This document shows positions 1 through 10,244 of a stretch of 64,000 bases of DNA, piece after piece. A program made the translations under genes and the position numbers. How positions within the stretch are numbered: the first letter of the stretch is position 1; each line of letters opens with the position of its first letter. This stretch comes from Amphimedon queenslandica. Taxonomy: Eukaryota > Porifera > Demospongiae > Haplosclerida > Niphatidae. Location of the stretch: NCBI RefSeq assembly GCF_000090795.2, contig NW_003546261.1:128047-192046 (forward strand). The letters are read 5' to 3'. The notes under the pieces were generated by a model. The model did not search any database. It worked only from the letters and a program-made list of their open reading frames with translations, and had not been told where the DNA came from.

Positions 1-1000
1 AAAGACAGTATTAGGAAGAAGCTTGCTGCAGCAATAAAGGAATTTAAAACCAGGTCTACACAGCAGATGTGTTATCAATGCCTTCTGCTCAGCCAACTGT
101 GAGAAATGATGTTCGAATATAGTAGATGGTGTGCGATAATGAGTGGCTTACTCTAACCACAATTTTTTAGCAAAAATGTTGCAAGAGTAAATTATTACCT
201 GCTACATGGTCTCAGAGTAAGTTGAGACCATGGCATGTAATAGTATACTGCCTAATTACTACATCCTGTGCTGTTAATTGTCACTCCCACTCTTACTCTT
301 TCACTCTCTCTCTCAGGATGTCTGCTCACTTGTCCACCTTTTCTTGCTGCAAATCCTCATCTTATATACTTTGCTATAGCCATGGGGAATCAGACAATTA
401 TGATCATATGCATGCACTATATCTAGCCATCAATGCAATGGCAGATTTATAACATAAAGACACCTGTGTTGCAGTGTATTGTTTATTGTAATTTATATTC
501 AGTCTATGATTTATGCATATTTATTCACCATTGTAGAATTAGATGCTTGTGCATCAATTGCAAGATCAGCATATTGCTGCAGCATGATAAGCACAATTAT
601 TAAATCACGCTACTGATGTTGAAATACATACTTAATTATGCAGTGATCTCTGAACTGTAAAATGCAGAGCTCAACTTTAAATTAAATTATTATTTAATTT
701 TTATTATGATCTCAGGCTCAGTAATTTACTCCGTAATCTCAACAATAGCCGTAGACATTCTCCGTATCCAGTTTTCACTAATACAAAAAGCAGTCAGTTA
801 TCAATAGCAGAATACTAGTCTAGATCTCAGTACTGCGATCTACAGAAAATGGCAGATCATAGCCCTGTGTGCGAAGGAGATGTCATCAGTTTCATTTGGA
901 GTCCTAAAGGATTTTTGCATGCACGGACTCCAAGGTATGTATGTTTTTGACCGCGGGCTAGCTAGCCCATGCATGGCTAGCCTTGGGCGCCGGCGTGCAT
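1..1000. other. Left edge: no supported gene
   Basis: An open stretch from base 1 to a TGA near 100 (DSIRKKLAAAIKEFKTR) could be the end of an upstream coding segment, but nothing confirms it. MSAHLSTFSCC at about 318 has only a vague likeness to an IP3R start. The rest is AT-rich sequence without recognised features. Confidence 0.3.
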
Positions 1001-1100
1001 GAATTTTGCATGCGTGCGAGAATTCTGCAATGCGTGCAAGAATTCTGCAATGCGTGCAAGAATTCTGCATGCATGATATCTGCATGCATGAATTACAGCA
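1001..1100. repeat. Short tandem repeat, 20-bp unit
   Basis: Four to five copies of AATTCTGCAATGCGTGCAAG and variants, followed by TGCATGCATG palindromes. The preceding 60 bp is CpG-rich and contains the palindrome GGGCTAGCTAGCCC. The tract ends just before the candidate microexon at 1117. Confidence 0.8.
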
Positions 1101-1116
1101 CATTTTTGTTTTGCAG

Positions 1117-1802
1117 CTCAAACTGCTGTGTTACTATCACAGAGGACTCTCATTATCACCGTAAGTGGACTTATAAGGTTTCATAATTTATCTATGTTCC
1201 AGATCGTTCATTTCAAGTCTTCACTGAAAAATGTGACACAACAAAGTCAGTGAAGGTTATTTTATCATTATAGGGCCTGGGATCATAGCTCGGATGCATG
1301 CTCAGTGACCACAGGCATAGCCTATTACCAGTGAAGTTACCAATTCTGTGGGGAATCTATAGCGACCAAAATTTGCATTGCTGCTAGCTAGAGGATGCGA
1401 GGCAGCGAAGTGTGGAAAAGTAGAGGACATTGTAAAAGTAGAAATATATAGAATTTATACACATCACTGCGCGGGAACTTGCAAAAATCAAGAATCGTGG
1501 TAAAAAAATTAAATAAAAATAACCAGCCCAGCCCAGCCCCTATATTAAATAATATGCGTATCTTCAATTTTGCTGAGTCAGTTATTTTTGTGATCTGAGA
1601 GACTCTGAGTTGGTTTTTGTTCTTCTTTCTTTCTTAAGAATATCACCACTTGAAGCCCAACCATGGAAAACAGTATGTATAACATTTATCTACTAGATCT
1701 GGCTAGCTATGATTTTGTTAGAAAATAAATCAAGGTCGGCAGGCTGATACCACTGACACCAAGCATGTCCAGACTAAGTTAGTCTATGGAAGGAAATTAA
1801 AG
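1117..1802 (+). CDS. Possible N-terminal microexons of the IP3R-like gene
   Basis: Three short candidate exons, 1117-1160, 1639-1672 and 1783-1802, have AG acceptors and GT donors (GTAAGT, GTATGT, GTCAGC). Their phases fit each other (2-1, 1-2, 2-1). Translated, they read SNCCVTITEDSHYH, then QYHHLKPNHGK, then HLWKEIK. This weakly resembles the start of the IP3R N-terminal domain (DRCVVQPETGDL ... QKQFWKAAK). The exons linking them to 4374 were not found, and short open exons with matching phase can occur by chance. Treat as a lead only. Confidence 0.3.
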
Positions 1803-2426
1803 GTCAGCAGATGAATTATAGATGCCCCAATAATAAAATTCTCAATTCATATAGTTTCTTCATGTTGCGTCTAATATGTATCTTGCATACTCAAAGAATA
1901 TAAATTGTTCAGATGTAAGTTAAATTTCTTGGATTGCTCAAAGAAGACGGCACTGCGAGACTAACGGCACTGTTAGAGGGGTATGGCTAAATAAAAAAAC
2001 TAAAGCCTAATCCCAATACTTATCCAAAAACTGGAAAAGTGTGCCAGTGCATTCTTCTTTATGCGACCCAATTTCTGTAAAAACATGACTAGGTGGCTGG
2101 GGTTATGGGGAAATACTATAATTGTTTCCAAAGGTTTTCTGTCTGTTAGAATTTACACAGTTTTATGACAACAGAAAATTAAGAAGAAAAATGTAAAGGC
2201 ATACATGTACTAGGGAAAATAATAGACTCTTAGTCTTAGCCAAGGCCGGCTATGGTATGATCAGACTAGAAAAATCATAGTATAACCTGGATTGACTACA
2301 TGTATCTAGCTAAATGAACTTACCAGTACAAAAATTTTTCTTTTATGATAATGGCTCTTGTTTCTTTTCATAAAATTTATTATCTTTTGCTGTTAAAAGG
2401 CTACAACATGCACATTACTTAAAATA

Positions 2427-2630
2427 CCGTATAGCGGAAAATTTTCGTGGCCCAAAATTTTTGCGGATTTCGCGTTTTTTTCAAAATCCACGAAAATAAA
2501 ATCCGCGAAAATTGATTTTATACGGTTTAAGATGGCCGAATTGTAGAAAACCATGAAAATTAAAGCCACGAAATTGATTTTTAGACGGATCCACGAAAAT
2601 TTTGGACCACGAAAATTTTCCGCTATACGG
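2427..2630. mobile_element. MITE, CCGTATAGC family (TA duplication)
   Basis: Starts CCGTATAGCGGAAAATTTTCG and ends with its inverse CGAAAATTTTCCGCTATACGG. It is flanked by TA on both sides, as for Tc1/mariner-type non-autonomous elements. The interior is made of degenerate CGAAAATT inverted repeats. 204 bp, no coding capacity. Confidence 0.85.
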
Positions 2631-3160
2631 TATATGGTTTATGCTGCCACAAGATTTCACATGCATAAAAACAATGATTTTCATATTTCTTTTTTAAAAG
2701 GTAAAGTTACACTTGGTTAAAGAATTCAAAAAGGAAACTTGTTTGTTTCGTATACTTCCCTCACGAAGTCAGACCAATAAACAAAGAGGAATGACTGTAA
2801 GGTTTGAAAAAAAGAAAAAAAAGCTTCTTTTTGTATTTGTGCATGTACACATGTAGGTATTTTATTGTGATGAGGTAAAGCTTGAGTCTGTTCACCTAAT
2901 AGGCTATAACATGCTATGTTGTGACTTACAAAATTCAAGGTATACATTAAGTTACATATACAGTACATGTACACAAAAATATATTTTTTGACTGAACAAA
3001 ATTTTATCATGTTGCTGTACATGTATGTGTAAAAATAGTGAATATACTGTAGTGTGCCTTTTTTTAGGGCTGTAAATTTTGTGATTTTCTTTAAAATTCG
3101 CGAAAATTACTTCCGTGAAAATTAAATTAATATGGTACAATTAAGATTGCAGACAGCATA

Positions 3161-4149
3161 CCTTAGGGTGGGTATTAATTGCGCTCTTAAATTTTAGCAT
3201 TTTCAAGGGGACCCTGATTTAGCGAAATCAAGAGTGGATAATTATTTAGGGAGAGTGTCTAACCTGCCTATATTCTGTGATACCACAGCGCGTATGTTTA
3301 CATCCGTTTTTTGCAAGTATACAGAGTTAATCTCAGTAATCTTCAAATTTATGGGTGTGGCTGATAAAATGGCGCTTGGAGCATGCAGGCAACTTTAAGA
3401 CTTATATCTCCACTCTGAGGATCATGTAGTGCGAGAAACAAGCAGGAGCAGACGGGAATATGTTCTTCTAATGGTTGGCTCTTTCTTATTTGCAGCTTTC
3501 TGACTTGGAATCAGTATAAGGACGCAAGAATGGCTACTTGGTGCTAATAACCATGCTATGTAAACTTACGCGCTGTGGTATCACAGAATATAGGCGGGTT
3601 AGACACTCTCCCTAAATAATTATCCACTCTTGGCGAAATGTAATATTAGTGAAAATAGGAAGAAAACCAATGATGAAACTCCCATTTAAAAGCATAACAC
3701 TACTCAAGAAGCCCAATGTATCCATTTAGTGCAGAACACTCAAAAGGATCACCCGATCTACTGTTATCTTGTTACAGATCTTGTACTTGTTTACACAAGT
3801 ACATAATGACTATTATTAGCGGCTGGTTGAATTAGCATTTTTAAGTACACTCCCTAAAAATGCTAAAATTAAGGCCACGTTTACACTACTCCGCTCCACT
3901 GAATCCGAATAGTTTTTGCTATTACTGTTTTCAGGTGTTTACACTAGTCCAGCAGCTGCGTTTTCATAATTTCATTGGAACTTATCATTCGTTTATAGTA
4001 GTATCCATTCGTTTTCAAATGTCTCCAAATAAGTATGCGTTTTCATGTGTTTTAGTGTAAACGAAACACGTATCCGTGACTAAAAGTCTCCGTTTTCCAA
4101 TGAAAATTTAAATGTGGCCTAAGTGTCGAAATTAATACCCACCCTAAGG
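3161..4149. mobile_element. Non-autonomous TA-target element, CCTTAGGGTGGG termini
   Basis: The ends CCTTAGGGTGGGTATTAATT and its inverse are perfect over 20 bp. TA lies immediately outside both ends (3159-3160, 4150-4151), as for Tc1/mariner-type insertions. 989 bp with no transposase. It hosts at least one further insertion (3229-3632), and possibly a second repeat with GGCCACGTTTACAC / GTGGCC ends (about 3872-4119). Confidence 0.8.
3229..3632. mobile_element. Long-inverted-repeat MITE nested inside the 3161-4149 element
   Basis: About 75 bp at the left (CAAGAGTGGATAATTATTTA, GGGAGAGTGTCTAAC) recurs inverted at the right. GCGAAAT flanks both ends (3222-3228, 3633-3639), so a target duplication of about 7-8 bp is likely. 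Another copy in opposite orientation lies at 63566-63876. Confidence 0.75.
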
Positions 4150-4373
4150 TAAATTTGCGAAAATTAAATCCACAAAATAAGATGCATGAAACCTATAGCC
4201 CTTGAAAAAAAGGTGCCCTATGGTACAATTTTTTTGATATTTTCTCCTTGTAGTTTCTGCTTGTGTTTTGTTTGTCTGTTGTTGTTTTTTGTTTTTGCAA
4301 TCACATTTTGATGTTTTTTATTTCAGTTGATTTACACATTTAGTGCTTGTACATAATGTTTGTTTTACCACAG

Positions 4374-7300
4374 GTACATGTATGAAGTGAAGTTAGCAGT
4401 CAGAGAGTCTGTATTTGAAATTTCGTCACCTGTGGACAATAGTAACCAACTTCATTCTAATGCAATAAAGGTATTATAAATACATCAGTTACATACTTTT
4501 ATGATTAATTGTAATATTGACATTAGTGTTATTATTTTTTTATTAATAGAGTTTTGATGTTGTCATGCTGTTTAATGATCAGTTTAAAAGCTACTTAGCT
4601 GGAGTTGCAAATCAAGAGCCTGAAAAAATCACAAGTGGTATGTTACAATTTTTGTGCCAAACAGGATTTATTAATCAGTATGACAATGAGTAGTACATGT
4701 ATAGTTGTCAATATGGCATTAAGCTTATTGTTTTTAGTAGAAAAATGTGCAAAGTAATTAATCTCAAATAATTAATTATGCAATTTATTGTACAGCACAA
4801 AATTTTAAATTTTGTAAAACCATTTTCTAAATCTTGCCAATTTATATTGTTTATCATTTTTACTGCATTTACTTAACTTTTAAGGATTATATATTTACAA
4901 ATTTTCAAATATGTTAAGAGTTCTGTAAAATTTGCATCTTTTGCATTGTACAGTAAGTTAACATATGACCATTCACACTTTGCAAGTGCTTCACACTTTT
5001 TAAGCACATTTCATTGAGTGTAAGTATGTACATCACGTACATGTAGCAAGCTACCTAACAGTCAACTTTCAATAATTATGATTAGCACTTCAGAAATTTA
5101 GACCCTCATCTTCTCTCATTCTCTGAATCTATTTGATTCTTTTGTTGTAAACTTCTATGTTCATTAAGCATTATGAATATTCCTTAAACATTGTACATAC
5201 ACACATAATGTACATGTACATGTACATGTACTTGTAGTAGAAAAATGATGATGCTTGTATAAGCACTTCCTGAAGTGCTTGTAATTGTGCTTAAGCACAC
5301 AGAAATGCTGTAATGCTTGTGCTTGTGCATATGCTTGTTATTATTAGAGATGAGATCAGTGTAAAATTTTAGCTTTTGAACTTTCTTTTGAATCATGGAC
5401 TTATTAATCAATTAGTTTGATCACTCTAATTGATTTCAGGACCCTGTGTATATTTCAATTTATATGTAATTGATTAGTAGGTGTCGGTGGGTGTCATATG
5501 TATCACACCCACTGACACACTTATTACAATTGAATGCTTGCTGCAACATTTGAATGTTCTTATTAGTGAATGAACATTCAAATGTTCCAAAATTCGTTTT
5601 GGTCCCATCCTGATTGAAAATATAACAACTATTAATCTTTTGTAATTAAGACATAATGGTATCAGCAAAATAAAAAAATAGAACAATGGTAATTCAGCTC
5701 TTTTTCTCCTATTTTATAGTTAGAGCAAGAAAAAGAGAATCAGTTCATGGGATACTAAAAGATCCTCCCCTATCTGGTGATTGTTTTTGGGTGTTAGAAA
5801 TGAAAGCTGGTACATGTGGTAAGCCATTTTTTATCTTGAGAGCATTTGTGTGTGTACATGTATATAATACCGTATAGTGCTTTAATTTTGCGGAGCTATA
5901 ATTTTGCAGATTTATAAAATCAATTTTTTGCTGAAATTACTTTTGTGGATTCACAATGGTAGTGCCACGCCTTTAATGGTAATTGAAATTTTAGCAGATC
6001 TTTAATTTTGCGGTTGCATGCTAACCCGTGAAAATAGCAAAAGTTTTGCTCCTCGAAATAAAAGTGCTATACAATAGTTATTCTGTGAATTTTTACAGTT
6101 TTTAATTGATTTATATGTACAATGTACATGTAGGTAAGCAGCTTAAGTGTTGGTCTGAAGTTACTTGTTACATCAAACATTTGCCAACACAGCAGTATTT
6201 ATCTGTAATTAAAGGAAAGGTGTAGTCTTATAATTGCTACCTTTGCCTGTGCATTTTGTATTATTATTACCATTCTATAGGTGATTTTGAAAGAGCTAGA
6301 CAAGAAAAATTTTGAAGAAGAATCTGGATTTATTTTAGAGTCAGTTGATACTGTGAGTTAGTTATAAAACTTAGACATGGCAAGGTATAGGAGTAAAGGC
6401 ACTGAATTAATCCTATTTGTTACCAGTAACAGTTGTTGCAGGGTAACAGCACTTGCTTCATTACATGCCATTGAATAGCTTTATAATGAACCACATAGCA
6501 ATTTGCATTGCTTTTGTCATAAGAAACATTTCACATTACCTTAACTATCTTGAATGAGCTTTAGCTGTGTAATGAACGGTTCCATATAAGGGATAGTATT
6601 GTTAACAGTGATAACAAGGGTAACAGTAACAAGTGTGACATAGGTGACGAGGGCAACGTGGGTACCAGTAGTAACGTGGGTACCAGGTGTAACTTTGGTG
6701 AAGGGTGACATAAGTAAATGGAGTACCTGGGGTGATTGGGGTTACATGGGTAATATGTAACATAGGTAACATGGGCAACAAGAGTAACAGGAGAAACAAG
6801 GGTAATGTGGGTAACAAGAGTAACAGGGGTAACATGGGTAGCAAGAGAAACAGGGGTAACATGGCACATGGGTAACAAAAGCAACAAGGGTAACATGGGT
6901 AACAAGAGAAACAAGGGTAATGTGGGTAACAAGAGAAACAAGGGTATCTGGGGTAACATGAGTAACAAGTGTAACAGGGGTAACATGGGTAACAAGAGAA
7001 ACAAGGGTAACATGGGTAACAAGAGAAATGGGTAACATAGGTAACAAGAGAAACAAGGGTTACATGGGTAACACGAGAAACAAGGGTAACATGGGTAACA
7101 AAAGAAACAAGGGTAACATGGGTAACAAGAGAAACAAGGGTAACATGGGTAACAATTAAGAGAAACAAGGGTAATAGGGGTTAATGGAGAAGCAAGGGTA
7201 ATGTGGGTAACAAGAGAAACATGGGCAACAAGAGAAACAAGTGTAACAAGAGAAACAAGGGTAACGTGGGCCAAATACATGTCATATATGAAACCTTGCC

Positions 7301-10244
7301 TCTTGTGGAATTCCAATCTTACATCACATATTTCATATGCTTGTGAGATTTTCAATTATGTCTTAATTTTTGGAAAAAATTGAAAAACAATATTTTCAAT
7401 ATCATGCGGACTCGTAACTCTCATCATCTTTGGCATTTTGTTAGTCTCCCTGGCTATATTGTAATTGTACATGTAATGTAAGCATGATTTATCACTACAC
7501 TTATGTGGCATTGTTTTTGGTATAGTTGGAATATTTGTAGCTGTAAATAATAGCAACAATAACAAATTACGTAAAGAAAATAATTTTACTAATTATTACA
7601 GTCTAATTAGTAATTAAATTACACTAGTGTTACTTATTTTTACAATTTCGACAAATATAAGTAGCAAATTTTTTGTTAGCTTTATATCCTAAATAATACA
7701 TATGAATCCAGACAGGACATTCTTCACACTCCATCAACCACTTTGCCTTCTTTCCAGTGTATTTATGAATCTTGCATTTGTAGCTATATAGTTCTTCACT
7801 ATCCTCTTTTTCGCTTGCATCTTCCTGAGGCTGTGTAGCTCTAACAGGTCTGATCAGGGACATCACCTTTGATCGATCAATAGATGTGGCTTGTGTATTT
7901 TTCGGATCTAAAGATAATTGTTACAATCAAAATTGAAACTATTACATTTAGACACCCACAGCTTTACCCCAATAGCTGTTAATGTCAATAGAAATAACAA
8001 CTGTATTTCTACAATACAAATATCATTAACTGTTTTCCTACCTAGTCTTCCATTATTTAATCCTTCAGTCTCAGGTGACATTACACTAAGTTCAGATGAA
8101 GAAGTCTTACTCAAATGGCCCAGATCTTCAGATACAGAACCATTTGTGTCTACGTGTACTTCAGAGTCACTCTGGATGAAGTTGCCTGTCTCGTTTCCCT
8201 GGAATTCTAAAAAAAAACAGGCTACATTACTGATAGTATACTTAATATATGTACATGCATACAATGCATATCAGTTATATAGTTTATTACAAAGTATTTT
8301 GGACTCTGCTTAGGCTAACCTTCCTCTTGAGGAAGAGTTTGAGTGTTATCAGAAAAACAGAAATGGTTATCTTCAGACCGAGAGTCATCATTACCTGCTT
8401 CACTATTACCAGGAAGAGGAGTAGTCACTGCACATTCAGAGAGAGACCCATTGCTGTCTATTTCCGTGTCACTCCTGTCTGACTGTTTACTCTGAGAATC
8501 TAAAGAACTCCTTTCATGGACTATTTCACTTAAATAATTAATACCTTTATGTACTGGAGCTTTATACTGTGAAGTTGAATGTTTTCTAGTTCTGCTCTGG
8601 ACTGTTAGCTCCTTTGCTACACAGAGCAGAAAAATCTAAATGTGCTTAATAAGAATGGCTCACCTTGTTTAATTTGTTCCAACGTATCCTTTCCAACAGC
8701 ACTCTGAGGTATCAAGTATGACTTAGCTGTGATGTGTTTGTATTGAACTTGATAATTACACTTTCTGCCATGGGCAGTGATAGCAACTTTGGCTTTTGGT
8801 AATGGTACAGTGAAAATTTTATTGGCAATATTCATTGGCATTGCAATGAAATCTCCATTAAATTGAGTGGCTGTAAATGTAATACATACAGATTCTTTAA
8901 ACTGAAATGTCGTAAGCAAACATTTGTAATAATGATAAATACCTCTTTTAACTCCATAAACCACGACAAATCATTGATCAGTAATTCAAATGTCATGCTA
9001 GTTCTTCTACAATGGCAGTCTTTAATAGTAGGAGCCCAAACATCTTCAAAAAATGTTGAAAATTCTTCAAAATCTACTTCTTTTGTTAACTTGCTGAGCT
9101 GTGTAAATACCATTAATGACACTTGTAGTTTAATATATGTACATGTCAATTCTTACCAGATGTGCAGCATGTAATGTAAGACTGTAAGACTGTAAGACTT
9201 AACTACTCTGCTCTCGTAAAATAAAAAATTGTAAATACTAATCAATTTAAGTGAAAAATAAAGGATTATTTTTCATCTTTGCAAACAAAGTTGAACAAAT
9301 GAAACATGTGTATGCATGACTTTACCACATGTACTGTGATCTGTGTTTCAAATATTTTATAGGGACATGCTCCATCAATTGGGCTACAAGTATTCTGGCA
9401 GGAAGACCAAGTTTCTCCAAAACTTCACCATCATCAAGATATGTTACCTTTTCCTTTTTACTTGTGATCAAATTAGCAGCTATAGAAAGCAAAATTTAAA
9501 ATAGCTAACCCAATGCAGCCATAGTTGAGGAGGAATTCAGCTCAATTAATATGACTTAACACATAAAATATCTCGCTTAAGAGCTTTCTCTTCTTTCCGC
9601 ATTTAACCAAACGTCTAGGAGTAGACATTATTGTTGCCACATGCATTCACGTGGTAAACACGCGCCTATTTCCTGGCTGTTATATGGATTCTGTGGTTAG
9701 CATACAACTGTTGTAGAGATAGACTAGATAGACCTGATTTCTATCTCCATGACTGCAGCAGTGTTGTAAGGGTGTTGTTTGGCTATATGAAAACCAGGCC
9801 TTAGCTGACAAAGAAGTGAAAGAACAATAGAGAATAACAATTGATATAATAGCATTATGATGAGATTTTTATTATTGTTATTATCATTATTGTCATTAAT
9901 TCATAAAACTAAAAGTGAGAAAAATGGAAACAAAGGATTGAAGCAAAATAAAAGGAATTATTTAAGCCGTATAATGTACACATTAGGAAAGAAATGTAGC
10001 TTCAATAGTATTGCTGTTACCCTGTGACGACTGTTACTGGTAACAAATAGGATTAATTCAGTGCCCTTACTCCTGTGCCTTGCCATACATGATAAAACTA
10101 GTTGAATATTTTATTACTTTCTTGTTTCTTTATAGCAAACTAAAAATCAGGGTTTAACTTATGGCAGTTTTGTTGTGATTAAGAAGAAACTTGTGAAAGG
10201 TGATGAGGCAGCTAATGAAAAAATTGAAATGATTTTAGTACCAA
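4374..10244 (+). CDS. IP3R-like gene segment: MIR-type repeats (beta-trefoil part of the ligand core)
   Basis: Exons 4374-4470, 4550-4637, 5720-5818, 6134-6219, 6281-6352 and 10136-10244. The segment YEVKLAV ... SFDVVMLFNDQFKSYLAG parallels WKIVLFMKW ... GDVVRLFHAEQEKFLT of vertebrate IP3R. CFWVLEM and YIKHLPTQQYLSV parallel LWEVEVV and FKHLATGHYLA, the MIR-repeat pattern. The stretch VRARKRES aligns with the ligand loop LRTTGRQS: the outer arginines are kept but the T-T-G centre is replaced. The intron between 6352 and 10136 is enlarged by a 3.7 kb transposon. Confidence 0.85.

Larger units (their letters stand above)
3067..4210. mobile_element. Outer decayed MITE interrupted by nested elements
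   Basis: The left part 3067-3158 (AGGGCTGTAAATTTTGTG, AATTCGCGAAAATTAC) and the right part 4152-4210 (GCGAAAATTAAATCCACAAA, CCTATAGCCCTT) are imperfect inverses of each other. They would abut if 3161-4149 were removed. They appear to be halves of one CGAAAATT-type MITE. Confidence 0.55.
6372..10091. mobile_element. 3.7 kb TIR element with 8-bp TSD, inserted in an IP3R-like gene intron
   Basis: The left end (6372 to about 6455) and the inverted right end (about 10012 to 10091) match over about 80 bp, including GGCACTGAATTAATCCTATT and GTTACCAGTAACAG. ATAAAACT occurs directly outside both ends (6364-6371 and 10092-10099), an 8-bp target duplication as made by hAT-like transposases. Removing the element and one duplicate leaves a 55-nt intron, typical of this gene. 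The outermost ~5 bp of the two ends differ. Contents: the GGGTAAC minisatellite and the minus-strand PHD-like gene. No hAT transposase was recognised. A partial end-like copy (TAGACATGGCAAGTATAGGAG) lies at 17248. Confidence 0.8.

Noticed and set aside
222-452. 76-codon plus-strand ORF containing MSAHLSTFSCC as receptor start
   Set aside because: Only a few residues resemble the IP3R N-terminus and no in-phase connection to later exons was found.
5184-5411. 75-codon minus-strand ORF with HVHVHVHY
   Set aside because: Encoded by ACATGTA palindrome tracts; no supporting splice or homology signal.
6597-7275. CRISPR-like regular repeats
   Set aside because: Repeats are directly tandem with no unique spacers, in a eukaryotic intron; a minisatellite.
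6561-7355. 264-codon minus-strand ORF and overlapping ORFs on both strands
   Set aside because: Produced by the GGGTAAC minisatellite; low-complexity, no start context, no homology pattern.
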